Shown here piece by piece: positions 42,426 through 53,225 of a stretch of 64,000 nucleotides of DNA; positions within the stretch are counted from its first letter, which is position 1; each line of letters starts with the position of its first letter. A program made the position numbers and the translations under genes. The notes under the pieces were generated by a model. That model saw only the letters and a program-made list of their open reading frames with translations, did not search any database and was not told the origin of the DNA. Source of the stretch: Ariolimax columbianus (taxonomy: Eukaryota > Mollusca > Gastropoda > Stylommatophora > Arionidae); assembly GCA_036924085.1 (NCBI GenBank), contig JAVGWX010000003.1, forward strand, positions 114,909,264-114,973,263, read 5' to 3'.

Positions 42426-42580
42426 TTGTGCCATATTGCTTTTATGAAACCATTTCGTAGTTATGTGACTGTTATTTCACTTTCAAGTACATACATGACT
42501 TTTTGTGCCAGATTGCTTTTATGAAACCATTTCGTAGTTATGTGACTGTTATTTCACTTTCAAGTACATACATGACTTTT
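42426..42580. repeat. 77-bp direct duplication
   Basis: The segment from TTGTGCCATATTGCTTTT to ACATACATGACTTTT is repeated immediately, with one clear difference (CATATT against CAGATT). It abuts the preceding array but is unrelated in sequence. Confidence 0.95.
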
Positions 42581-43245
42581 AGTAAACTTTTCCATTCTTC
42601 ATGACAATTACTAGATATTCGTGTATCTATCTCATCAATATTCATAATTTTCTAGGTTTTGTCTTACTAAAAACTCCAAGATATCTTTGTTGACAACAAG
42701 ATACAAATATCTTATCTTTCAATTATTGTGGATTACTATAACAACTACCTTCCACGAATTGTCAATACTGACGTCACTTAATAACTCGTAGTCTCAATAC
42801 GCCATTTATTACATCACTTACAGTTATCGTATCTGTTTCCTTGAATAACTAGCCAACCCAGCGTTCTTGGAACCTCGAAATATCAGCGAAGCTTCATCGT
42901 TTGGATCGTTTTCTATGAACGCTAAAATGAAAATGTAAGTTTTTGATTGCATCTTCAATGTAGGAGTTTGATTATATTCTCAAAGCAAAATTAGACAGTA
43001 TTATTATGGAGGCGTGTGATCGATGGTGGGGAGAGGTGGGCGTGGAAGGAAGGAGGGGGAGGATAGAGATGTGAAGGGATGGGAGGCAGATGAGGAGTGA
43101 GGGAAAGGAGAGTTCTTTAATTCTTAAATTGCTATTCAATTTTTCATACTGCGCAGTTCACTTGATGGTCAGATCTTCTACACGGTATTAGTATTCGGCT
43201 TTTAACAAACCGTCTATTATACACGTGATTTAAGTAAGTCCTCCA
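42581..43245. other. No recognised feature
   Basis: No element or exon is recognised; a purine-rich GGGAGG patch occupies 43020-43110. Confidence 0.4.
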
Positions 43246-43249
43246 ACTT

Positions 43250-43800
43250 GCTGTACACTCCTGACTTTTATTATTCCGCCCTGTACAATCCTGACTTTTA
43301 TTATCCCGCCCTGTACACCCCTGACTTTTATTATTCCGCCCTGTACACCCTTGACTTTTATTATCCCGCCCTGTACAATCCTGACTTTTATTATCCCGCA
43401 CTGTACAATCCTGACTTTTATTATCCCGCCCTGTACAATCCTGACTTTTATTATCCCGCACTGTACAATCCTGACTTTTATTATCCCGCACTGTACAATC
43501 CTGACTTTTATGATCCCGCCCTGTACAATCCTGACTTTTATTATCCCGCCCTGTACAATCCTGACTTTTATTATCCCGCACTGTACAATCCTGACTTTTA
43601 TTATCCCGCCCTGTACAATCCTGACTTTTATTATCCCACCCTGTACAATCCTGACTTTTATTATCCCGCCCTGTACAATCCTGACTTTTATTATCCCGCC
43701 CTGTACAATCCTGACTTTTATTATCCCGCACTGTACAATCCTGACTTTTATTATCCCGCCCTGTATACCCTTGACTTTTATTATCCGACCTGTACACCTT
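43250..43800. repeat. 30-bp minisatellite, about 18 copies
   Basis: CTGTACAATCCTGACTTTTA with TTATCCCGCC, exactly 30 bp, very uniform; the only common variant is CCCGCA for CCCGCC. The edges carry GTACACCCTTGACTT forms, the same wording as the diverged array at 44740-45010. Long ORFs on both strands are a consequence of the period. Confidence 0.97.
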
Positions 43801-44104
43801 TGGCTTCTATTATCCCGTCATGTACATCTCATGTACAGCCAAAGGGCTGATTCCATATGTGGAATTATTTCTAGAGCTTTACTTCAAACGCAAAGTTCTA
43901 CTCCCCACTCAATGCCGGATAGGTAATTAATTGAGTTGGAGAGTATGCCACCCTAGAGAGACTACACACCCACAACGTAAGATAATCCCTGTTAGGGATT
44001 ATTATGAAAAATACCCCTTAATAATGGTTTAGTTTAAGGCCGAAAGAGCAAAACGTGATTGTAATCCATTGGATAAGTTCGTCCGTATATCTAAACACAC
44101 GCAC

Positions 44105-44190
44105 TTAACTTAACTTAACGTCTTTATACTGGTTTAGAAGACCCTGTAGAGTCTGTATACAACCAGTTTCATTTACATCACCTTGCTCTA
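44105..44190. mobile_element. Fragment matching 47990-48060
   Basis: CTTAACGTCTTTATACTGGT and GTATACAACCAGTTTC occur in the same order at 47990-48055, spaced alike. This suggests a piece of a dispersed element whose class is unknown. Confidence 0.55.
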
Positions 44191-44319
44191 AAAGCTATGC
44201 GCATCCAGTTTATTCTTAAATGCATTAACTGTCCCTGCCTCCACTACCTCCCGTGGCAACGCATTCCAAGCATTCACCACTCTCTGACTAACAAAATATT
44301 TTCTAATATCTACTACACA

Positions 44320-44488
44320 CACAAACACGCACACACACACACGCACGCACACACGCACACACACACGCAAGCACGCACGTACGCAGGCACGCACGTAGAC
44401 ACGCACGCATGCACACACGGATGCACGCACGCACACACATACACTCATATATATATATATATACACACACACACAAATATTTATACAC
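44320..44488. repeat. (AC/GC)n and (AT)n microsatellite
   Basis: Mixed CACACG/CACGCA repeats followed by a short (AT)n and (CA)n. Simple sequence only. Confidence 0.93.
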
Positions 44489-44739
44489 ACACGTAAAACC
44501 GCAATCTGTATTGATGATAACCAAATGAGGACGATATAAGCCTATATTTGGTTTTGACTATCTCCGTGAATTAGCTGTGGGTGGAAGTGGTCCCCTGCTC
44601 ACTTAAAGTATTGACCTGTGGACCCTGTCCGAAAAAGGTTGACGAACTCTGAATACACCCACAGTTTTTAGCCAACTGTCCGCAGTCTTAACTGGCTAAA
44701 CATTCTCGTAAAAGATGACTTTCAATTGATCTTTCGTGC

Positions 44740-45010
44740 GCTCTTGGCTTAAAATTGACCTCTTGTACACCCTTGACTTATAATAAACCTTTCACACGCC
44801 CTTGACTTATAGTAGACCTTTCGTACACACATCTTACAACGGAACTTTCGTACACCGTTGGCTTACGATATACCTTTCGCATGCTTCTGGTTTATAGTAG
44901 ACTATGTGTACATCCTTGGCGTATAATAGACCTTTTGTACACCATTGGCTTACAATAGACAGTTTGTATACCCTTGACTTAAAATAGACATTTTGTACAC
45001 GCTTGGCTTC
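44740..45010. repeat. About 30-bp diverged array related to 43250-43800
   Basis: TTTGTACACCCTTGACTTA and AATAGACC recur about nine times with many substitutions. GTACACCCTTGACTT is shared with edge units of the uniform array 1 kb to the left. Confidence 0.85.
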
Positions 45011-45119
45011 TGACAGACCTTGACCAACCAGGTTGGTATCTAATAAATCACATAGTACTCCCATATACATAGATCAGGACCTCGCACGATAGTCCGCGTA
45101 ATTAAGTTAACGACTCCCA

Positions 45120-45400
45120 TTCCTTCCTTCTCTATGTCGCTTTTTCTCTGTCTTTCCCTCTCTTTGTCTCTCTCTCACCTTTTCTTTATCTCCTTCTCTG
45201 TGTCGCTTTTTCTCTGTCTTTCTTTTAAGTCTTTATATTTGTTGCTCTCACCTTCTTTCTTTCTTTCTCTTTGTTAATGTTTCTCTCTTCCCTCTCTCCT
45301 CTATTTCTCTCTCTCTCTCTCTCTCTCTTTCTTTCCCTCTCTTTTGTCTCTCTCTCACCTTTTCTCTATCTCCTTTCTCTCTTGTCTCTTTCCTACATCA
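45120..45400. repeat. CT-rich low-complexity tract
   Basis: TCTCTCT and TTTCTTTC runs with two imperfect copies of a GTCGCTTTTTCTCTGTCTTT segment about 60 bp apart. Confidence 0.85.
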
Positions 45401-45606
45401 CCTCTACCAGCACAGCTAACAACTTATTATCACAAACAATAAAATAAACATACAAATATCATCCTCACGTTTATTCAAATTTCCGAGGTCTGTAGATGAA
45501 TCATTTACTGGACTTTGAATAAAGGTGCATGCACATGCAGTCACCGCGCACTGTACAGGATATGTTTTTATTTTCGATACGATAAAACAAAACATGTATC
45601 TTACCG

Positions 45607-45926
45607 GGGATCAAGATACTGAGCGGCGCATGAGCTGCAGCGGTCAGTGACCCATAGCTGACTGCCAGCGAACCAGAGCTGCCAAGACCCTTCTACACCT
45701 CCACGCGGTGATCCTGGATAACAGGCTGCATCAGGGCAGACTGGCTAATGAGAAGGAATCGAAGAGGAAATGCTAACTCGGTAATAAAAAAATACTCGCT
45801 GAAGTCGGATGTGTTGGACCGAAAGGTCGATGTAAACTACGACACAACGCATTCCGTTCTCTGGACTACATTCTGCTACTTTAGCCTTTTTCAGGGTTGG
45901 TAACGGGGGACTGAGAACGAATGAAG
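45607..45926 (+). mobile_element. GAA-tailed SINE-like element, tail lost
   Basis: It begins GGGATCAAGATACTGAGCGG and follows the family plan with two internal deletions: one removes GCTAGCGTCAGGGC-like sequence and another removes the GCAAATATCGCAGTCAAG region. It ends GAGAACGAATGAAG without a GAA array. CTTACC repeats near both ends may be a short or decayed TSD. Confidence 0.88.
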
Positions 45927-45929
45927 CAA

Positions 45930-46105
45930 AGCCATATGCCTTACCAAGGTTTCGAATGCATGTTCTCGCGCATCTGACTTCAGCACGAATTTTTGTAATA
46001 GGTGCACTTCCTATGATAAGATGGGACCTTGCTGGCTCATGTTTGAGAATACTTACAAATTTTATTTCCAAGCCTTGCCATTAACCATTACGCTGCGCTC
46101 CATGG
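45930..46105 (-). mobile_element. Decayed tRNA-SINE, family II-like
   Basis: On minus it starts GAGCGCAGCGTAATGGTTAA (A-box like) and has GCTGAAGTCAGATGCGCGAG as its core. The B-box is mutated. It abuts the end of the GAA-tailed SINE, so two elements are back to back in opposite orientation. Confidence 0.55.
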
Positions 46106-46389
46106 AATAATTTAATATGATAATACAGTTATTTATCTAGTTAGTTATCTATCACCTCGATAAGCATATCATATCACCTACAGGTATCATTACTCGAGGT
46201 CAAGATACGAATTGTAAATGTAGCTCCATAGCAGACACTGCCGTTGGAGATGAAGTGTTTGACACGCATCTGTTGTAGAACTCAGCCTTATTAAAAAGAG
46301 GTTCACTACTTGACTGTTTGCCAGTCCTTATAACACCCGCCCCCCCCCACCCCCAACCCCTTTCCCAAACTCCCCTTATTTTCAGAGGC

Positions 46390-46640
46390 ACGCCTCATTC
46401 AAACGCACACCGAGTCTTTCATTAACTGGGAGTTACCATTTATACCTGGGTAAACTATATCGAGCCGCATAGAGAACATATTCTATCAAATTTGTTGTGA
46501 GAGGTATGCTGTCTATACTAACATCTCTACCACTCGACTCTTGCTCTACATCAAGGCTTCTATTCTCAATCTTTTTACGGAAATCCAACTTGGGCCAGTG
46601 TCTCTCCACCCCCAAGCCTGTTCTTTGTGTGGGACTAGAC
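46390..46640 (-). other. Possible repeat-encoded short ORF
   Basis: A minus-strand ORF ends IEYVLYAARYSLPRYKW. From memory, similar endings recur in predicted proteins of sacoglossan slugs, which would make this part of a dispersed repeat. No domain is recognised and no second copy lies in the window. Confidence 0.3.
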
Positions 46641-47044
46641 CTGGCATTGTTCCCATTTTAGCATGTGGTTGCCACCTTGTGCGTGATAGTAGGAGAAACG
46701 TGATGGATTGAGAGATGCTAACAGCAAAGAACAGGAAGTGAGATCCCCACCCGTTCTCCCCTAGATTCTCCTAAATTCCCCACCTTCATGTGCGTCTTAC
46801 CTTGCTCACACCTGCAAATCTCCCCTCTGTGTTATTGCCAACCTGTCATCTCTTTCCAATGTAGAAGAGCTCACTCATTTAAGTCGATTGTACTCAATGG
46901 TTTTGGAAGTGAACATAAAAGAAAAACTACATTGTAATGTTAACGTATCCTCGTATATTTGTTATGTCTGTGACTTCATAAATACAAGCTTGGGTTTTTA
47001 TTTTTGGGTAGACTTCACCAGATATTTTCACATTGTAGACTCAA
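46641..47044. other. No recognised feature
   Basis: No array or element is recognised. Confidence 0.35.
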
Positions 47045-47765
47045 TCCAGTGATTTCAGCTTGTAGAAAATACACGTGTCTACATCTTGTAAAGTTATTCA
47101 TGTGTCTTCATCTTGTAGACTTATCCCGGTGTCTTTACCTTGCAGCCTTTTCCCGGTGTCTTTATCTTGTGGACTTATTCCTGTGTCTTCATCTTGTAGA
47201 CTTATCATGTGTCTTCATCTTGTAGAATAATCCACGTGTCTTCATCTTGTAGACTTATTCCTGTGTCTTCATCTTGTAGACTTATCATGTATCTTCATCT
47301 TGTAGACTCATCCCGTGTCTTCATCTTGTAGACGTATTCCTGTGTCTTCATCTTGCAGACATCATATGTCTTCAACTTGTAGAATAATCCTGTGTCTTCA
47401 TCTTGTAGACTTATCCCGGTGTCTTCATCTTGTAGGCTTATTCTTGTCTCTTCATCTTGTAGACTTATCATGTGTCTTCATCTTGTAGAATAATCCAAGT
47501 GTCTTCATCTTGTAGACTTATTCCTGTGTCTTCATCTTGTAGACTTATCATGTGTCTTCATCTTGTAGACTTATCTCGGTGTCTTCATCTTGTAGACTTA
47601 TTCATGTGTCTTCATCTTGTAGACTTATCATGTGTCTTCATCTTGTATACTCATCAATGTGTCTTTCCCTTGTAGACTGATACCTGTGTCTTCACCTTGT
47701 AGACTTATTCCTGTGTCTTCACCTTGTAGACGCATCCCTGTGGCTTCACCTTGTAGATTTTAGGT
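47045..47765. repeat. 26-27-bp minisatellite, about 27 copies
   Basis: TAGACTTATTCCTGTGTCTT with CATCTTG is repeated. TTATTCCTG, TTATCATG and TTATCCCGG versions give periods of 25-27 bp. Units at the right use CACCTTG. Confidence 0.93.
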
Positions 47766-47938
47766 CTTCTGATGAAAAATAAAAATACATACTATGTAGT
47801 TATTATAAATATTGACATCTGCTTCGATTAGCCAGATATATACAAAAGCAGTCTCTCTTTTTCTGATTCCTTTTCTTCCTTTCCTCGATGAACTCCGTAG
47901 GACCGCCTAGGATCTGTAATAGATTGAGTAGACTTTTC

Positions 47939-48475
47939 ACAAAATTTTGAATTTTGCCTGAGCAGCGGTCGTTAAGCCTACACAACTCAATATAACTTAA
48001 CGTCTTTAAGCTGGTTTAGACGACATTACAGAATATGTATACAACCAGTTTCTTGGACGTGGTTTAACCGATGTGGCAGTCCATCATAATAGACTCAAAC
48101 ACAAGAACTAAGTAGACCCGCAGCCAGTTAAGTGCCATCTATATTTTGCTCTTAACAAATCACCTGGGGGAAGGTTCAAATAATTTTTTGGTAGATTTTT
48201 AGCTAGAATGTTAATTGTAGCTAAAAATCTACCAAAAAATAATTTTGTTTAGACAGCGGCCATTAAGCCTCGCTTTTCCATTTCCAACTACTGAGGGATT
48301 TCTTAACGTGCTCGACACTGGATACGCGAGTTCGATCTCACTACCCAGAGATCAATGGAATTGTTAACAGAAGTTCATGGTAAAAAAAATCCTTGGTCTC
48401 CACCGTGATTTGAACCCGCGACCTCCGGCATCCGATCGGACACCTAATCTCGAGACCACTGAGTTTCCCTTCGTT
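47939..48475 (-). mobile_element. SINE family III, with an extra core fragment and a perfect hairpin
   Basis: On minus the head is CTCAGTGGTCTCGAGATTAG, then GGTCGCGGGTTCAAATCAC (B-box), GTCGAGCACGTTAAGAAATC, the AATGGCCGCTGTCTAAACAA core and the 3' domain with CTTAACTGGCTGCGGGTC and GTGTTTGAGTCTATTATG, ending near 48065. A second core piece (GACCGCTGCTCAGGCAAAAT) lies at 47939-47975. Between core and 3' domain is a perfect 22-bp inverted repeat with a 14-nt loop (48183-48240), absent from the copy at 29176-29525. Confidence 0.85.
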
Positions 48476-48844
48476 CGTCTCCAGCAAAGGATCCCGAAAT
48501 TCAAATAGAGCCTTTCTCTGGTTGCCTCTACCTAATGTGTGTATCTCTCTATCACTGATTTCTCTCTCTGTCTCTTTCTGTCTCTCGCTCACTCCTTCTC
48601 TCTGTCTCTAGCCTTTTCTTCGTTTCTACTTGCACACTCAGCCAGAAAGACGACGCAGAGAAAAACCAATAAAGTCTTGGCTGTGCTGCTTGTTAAATGC
48701 TATAGAACACACCCACCCCCCATTTTTCATCACTCCCCCCCCCCCCACCCCCTTTCCGCCATTGGCTTCATCTAGCCCGGAAGTAAGAAGGAGATTAAAA
48801 TATAATTACTGCTTTCGGCTGTTTATTTTCTCAGGTAACCGCCA
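48476..48844. other. No recognised gene; CT- and C-rich patches
   Basis: TCTCTCTGTCTC-like sequence around 48540-48610 and a poly-C run near 48726-48746. Nothing else is recognised. Confidence 0.45.
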
Positions 48845-49600
48845 GGAGATAATGGTGGTGGTTGGTTAAATAGGTGTAGTAGTTGTGGTGGTGGTTGGTT
48901 AAATAGGTGTAGTAGTTGTGGTGGTGGTTGGTTAAATAGGTGTAGTAGTTGTGGTGGTGGTGGTGGGTTAAATAGGTGTAGTAGTTGTGGTGGTGGTGGG
49001 TTAAATAGGTGTAGTAGTTGTGGTGGTGGTGGTGGGTTAAATAGGTGTAGTAGTTGTGGTGGTGGTGGGTTAAATAGGTGTAGTAGTTGTGGTGGTGGTG
49101 GTGGGTTAAATAGGTGCAGTAGTTGTGGTGGTGGTGGGTTAAATAGGTGTAGTAGTTGTGGTGGTGGTGGTGGTAGGTTAAATAGGTGTAGTAGTTGTGG
49201 TGGTGGTGGGTTAAATAGGTGTAGTAGTTGTGGTGGTGGTGGGTTAAATAGGTGTAGTAGTTGTGGTGGTTGGTTAAATAGCTGTAGTAGTTGTGGTGGT
49301 GTGGGTTAAATAGGCGTAGTAGTTGTGGTGGTGGGTTAAATAGGCGTAGTAGTTGTGGTGGTTGGTTAAATAGGTGTAGTAGTTGTGGTGGGGGTAGGGG
49401 TTAAATAGGTGTAGTTGTGGTGGTGGTTGTGGGTTAAATTGGTGTAGTAGTTGTGGTGGTGGTGGGTTAAATAGGTTAAGTAGTTGTGGTGGGGGTAGGG
49501 GTTAAATAGGTGTAGTAGTTGTGGTGGTGGTGGGTTAAATAGGTTAAGTAGTTGTGGTGGGGGTAGGGGTTAAATAGGTGTAGTTGTTGTGGTGGTAGAA
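48845..49600. repeat. 30-36-bp GT-rich minisatellite, about 22 copies
   Basis: GGTTAAATAGGTGTAGTAGT followed by TGTGGTGGTGG of variable length. The period varies from 27 to 39 bp because the number of GGT triplets varies, so a microsatellite is nested within each minisatellite unit. Confidence 0.94.
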
Positions 49601-49859
49601 GTAGGTTATATGGTAGTAAGACAGCTCGTCTAGGAGAAGGACAACTCTGATTTCGAACCATCTGAAGTCTTGCAGATAAGATACTGTCGTATCTTGTCTG
49701 GTTTTATTTCCGATGTGAATGTGGAAACTGTTTTCTGATGTCTGAATGTTTGTTTGCTTCTACCAAACTTGACAACCGACAATGTGCGGAGGAGCACACT
49801 CAATGCCCTATCCTAGAGCGAAGAAAGGCAACTTCAACTGAGTGTTGTTGCAGGAAAGA

Positions 49860-50100
49860 CCAGGCCCTTAGCCTCGGTCAAAGAATGAAGTCCGGACAAG
49901 CGAACAGATTGAGCATTTCTCAGATGATCCGGCAGCTTCTGCAGTTTGCCTTGTTCCAAATGTATTAGTTTCACCTTTGCCTTGGAGCAAACAAGGCAGA
50001 CCGAGAGAGGGACCATACTGCATGGGCCACGCATGGGCGTTTTGGGAAATGCACAATTACTATCGTCTGCCAAGACGAATAGAGCCAATGATGATGATTC
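49860..50100 (-). mobile_element. Dispersed repeat family E, copy
   Basis: On minus it starts ATCATCATCATTGGCTCTAT, then CCCATGCGTGGCCCATGCAG, in the same layout as 51942-52215 (ATCATCATTGGCGTCTC, then CACGCGCATGGCGCCCTC) and 32830-32960. Confidence 0.55.
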
Positions 50101-50109
50101 TATAAAATA

Positions 50110-50640
50110 AAATACATTAAGTTGGCGAAAGCGATTCTAGTATACATTGACTTTACAGATGATGTAACCTTCCTATCTCATATCCAGCTCGAAATGGAGA
50201 ATACAGACATTCACACGCGACAAATATATCAGTAAGTGCATCTATAGGTCCATGCAGACAAGTTAAAAACTATGCCATTAAAATGCGACTAATAATACAT
50301 TGGATAAGGTGGATAGCTTCAAATACCTAGGGAGTATCTTAAATAAGACGAAGAAGAAAAAAACCCACAAAAAGCAATATTGATATCTGTCATGTTGAAA
50401 ACTATCTGGAACAGCACAATGATCAGAATGCATACCGAAGTAAGGATCGTCGCAAACATGAAGGATGACCAAGCTCACTGTTAGGTTCCAGGACTTCAAT
50501 ATATCACGGATAAAGATTATGGGGCAGCAAAGGGTTCGACAAAGTTATTAAAGAAAGTTTAAGAGAGAGAACAGGCATGATGAACAGAAAATCTCAGGAA
50601 GAAGATGACAACAGATAAGCCCCAAGCCCACATATCTCTT
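50110..50640 (+). mobile_element. RTE/BovB-like LINE, decayed internal fragment
   Basis: Plus-strand reading gives YIDFTDDVTFLSHIQLEMEN (the DFADD-LLSH region of the RT) and, in another frame, LDKVDSFKYLGSILNKTKK (the V-x-x-F-x-YLGS motif), followed by NIWNSTMIRMHTE-like sequence and KIMGQQRVRQ. Stops and frameshifts are numerous. It seems to belong to the same broad family as 40280-41885. Confidence 0.7.
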
Positions 50641-50664
50641 TCAGGAAATTACAGTGGTGAAAAT

Positions 50665-50835
50665 AGGAAAGGACACCAACTGAACACACGGAGAAGAGAC
50701 ATAGAAACAGCAACTAAACACACGGAGAAGAGACATAGAATCCGATACATGACACACGGAGAAGAGACATAGAATCCGATACATGACACACGGAGAAGAG
50801 ACATAGAATCCTATACATGACACACAGAAAGAGAC
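50665..50835. repeat. 34-bp tandem repeat, about 4 copies
   Basis: CACACGGAGAAGAGACATAG with AATCCGATACATGA is repeated; two middle copies are nearly identical. Confidence 0.93.
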
Positions 50836-51540
50836 TGGTAAGAACTGAGAAATTAACAAGACAGGTGTACTTGAAGAAGATTGGCTGATGCATCCTAAGT
50901 TGATAGAGCAAAGATGAAGAAGACTCCTTACCGTACACAATATCCGAAAGTATACAACGCTTGATATTCTTAGATTGCTGTTTGTGATGTACTGCGAAGA
51001 CTTCCAAATGATGTTAATGTTGGCAAAGGCTATTCTGTCTTTGTTTATTCTTATATGCATGATTCTACCTGTTCCATCATCTTGTGTACATGCGCTTGCG
51101 AGGTATGTAAATAGGCTTATCTTTGTTAGTTCGGGGTTATTTTTAATGTGTGGTGGGTCTTCTGTCTTCTTCAGAAGAATTTATTCAGTCCTTCTTATTG
51201 GCCACGTCTGCTGTCTATAAGTTTTATCTTCAATGTATTTGTGTGTGTGCAGGGCAATGGCAACAGCAGTTTGTGAGTCTTGCAGTATAGAAAGCGATGA
51301 TGCCAATTTTATTCCTTTAATTGTGACCTGTGTAACCTGTCGTCACCTTCGTGTCTGGTGAAATGCTTATAACAATGTGTATTTCTTAGCTGTTTCAACA
51401 TACGGTTAGTTAAAGGCTTATATGTGTAACTTTTGTTGTCATATTACCAAAATTAACACTGTTTGCTGTGTATATGTTGTTATGTAACATCGTTTTTGTC
51501 TTTCAAGGACGTATGGAATAGGGACATGAAGTTCTGCGAC
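50836..51540. other. No recognised feature
   Basis: No array, element or exon is recognised. Confidence 0.35.
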
Positions 51541-51544
51541 ATCC

Positions 51545-52215
51545 CATCCGAGGGCTAGAAAACAATTGCTCAGGATCGAGCGGTTTGGCTTGGCTTAGCT
51601 TCGTTCGTTTTCAATGTCTCACTACCAAAACTTGAAAGGACTTAAGTAGCAGAATATAGTCCAGAGAACGGAATGCGTTGTGTCGTAGTTTACAGCTTGA
51701 CTGCGATATTTGCACCTTTCAGTCCAACACATCCTACTTCAGCAAGGAAGTGCGTGGTTATAATTCCCTCTTCGATCCCTTCTCCTTAGCCAGTCAACCC
51801 TGCTGCAGCCTGTTATCCAGAATCACCGCTTGGAGGTGTAGAAGGGTCTTGGCAGCTCTGTTTCTCTGGCCCTGACGCTAGCAGTCAGCTATGGGTCGCT
51901 GATCACTGCAGCTCATGCGCTGCTCAGCATCTTGATCCCAGGGATCGAGCGGTTTGGAGACAAGTCAGTTGGAAGGGCACAGTGGTTGCCAACGCTCGTA
52001 GAAACCTTCTGGCTGCAGAGAGAGGGGAAAGACTGAAACGATCGAGGAACATCTCGGCAAAGCAGCCTCCTCAGCATAGTTTTAGGGACTGTCATTAGCG
52101 GATATGCTTTTACAGTCATCGCAGATAGTGTGAGAATACTGGAGACAAAGCTTGACACCACCCAGAGGGCGCCATGCGCGTGATCTACACAGACTGAGAC
52201 GCCAATGATGATGAT
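51545..52215 (-). mobile_element. Dispersed repeat family E, interrupted by a SINE
   Basis: On minus it starts ATCATCATCATTGGCGTCTC near 52213 and runs left to at least 51942. The sequence resumes left of the SINE at 51588, as the shared target GGATCGAGCGGTTTGG shows. Neither tail nor coding capacity is recognised. Confidence 0.6.
51589..51941 (-). mobile_element. GAA-tailed SINE-like element with 16-bp TSD
   Basis: A minus-strand copy whose 5' end reads GGGATCAAGATGCTGAGCAG at the right. At the left the tail has decayed to TTCGTTCGTTTTC without a TTC array. The exact TSD GGATCGAGCGGTTTGG lies at 51573-51588 and 51942-51957. Confidence 0.93.
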
Positions 52216-52880
52216 TTTGTCTTTCATGTTTCAAATTTTTTTGTCAGTTAATACAATTTTTGTATTTTAGTTGTTTGCGAATATTCTGACAGTTACAAAA
52301 TAACACAAAACAATGAATTTCTTAGCAGGACCAATTACAAACCAACTGCTACACCATTAAAATGATCAAGACACTCGCACGTTATATGAACAGCAGTACT
52401 CCTTATGCACTAATCAGTGATACTGGAGCTCGAATTTGGAGCAAAAAAATATAACATTTAACCTGCCAGGCACGTAGTTAGAACAGAGGTTTGGGCATAG
52501 GGCTAGCTAGCCCCTCCTCAAGAAACGCTAAACCACCACAACCTCAGCAGATATGAACAGGATAATATTTCATGACTTGGTACGTATTACTTGAAGACAT
52601 TTGCTTCACCTGGAGCTAAACATATGTTGATTCCTCATTAAATGACTTGGTCTGTGATTGACAGTGGACGTGCTGACCAAAATGGGGCACATATATTTGT
52701 CTAACAACAACAACAATAGTAATGGTAGTTTGGAAGAGAATGTTTAATAATACTGACACATACTTGTCACTCTACAGGAGAACCACCATCACACAATGAC
52801 ATATCAAAGGAGAAAGAATCATAGTAATACAGATCTAAGGTCTATTCTTGTCATTCTACCAGAGAATCAAGGTAAGTCAC
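52216..52880. other. No recognised gene; AAC-rich end
   Basis: TAACAACAACAACAATAG near 52700 may be the tail of the AAC-tailed family. Three imperfect copies of an AGGAGAACCA...CACAATGACA segment occur between 52780 and 53330, partly outside this span. Confidence 0.4.
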
Positions 52881-53225
52881 TTCTTCTTCTTCGTTCGTTC
52901 TGAAACTTCCTCTACCAAGCTCCGAAAAGGGCTTAGCAAGTAGCAGGATGTAGTTCGGAGAACGGAATGCGTTGTGTTACAGTTCACAGCTTACTACGAT
53001 ATTTGCACGTGTTGGTCCAACACGTCGGATTTGAGCAGGCATTTGTATGTGCTGAGTTAGCTTTCCCTCTTTGATCCCTTCTCCTTAGCCAGTCTGGTGT
53101 GTTGCAGAATGTTATCCAGGATAAACGCGTGGAGGTGGAGAAAGGTCTTGGTAGCTCTGGCTTGCAGGCCATGACACTGGCAGTCAGCGTTAGGTCGCTG
53201 ATGTGCTGATCAGCGTCTTGATCCT
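52881..53225 (-). mobile_element. GAA-tailed SINE-like element
   Basis: It has TTCTTCTTCTTC at the left, the 3' hairpin in a variant form (AAGC/GCTT stem), the core complement and the 5' end GATCAAGACGCTGATCAGC at the right. AAGTCAC lies immediately left of the element and within 12 bp right of it, a possible TSD. Confidence 0.88.

Noticed and set aside
43144..43926. Long ORFs on both strands across the 30-bp array, encoding regular 10-residue repeats
   Set aside because: Any array whose unit is a multiple of 3 without a stop stays open in several frames. There is no promoter, splice site, signal peptide or flanking coding sequence, and codon content is dictated by the repeat. The same applies at 25357-25966, 37781-39359 and 35361-35903.
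48183..48240. Rho-independent terminator
   Set aside because: The hairpin is AT-rich, lies in an animal SINE and has no bacterial context.
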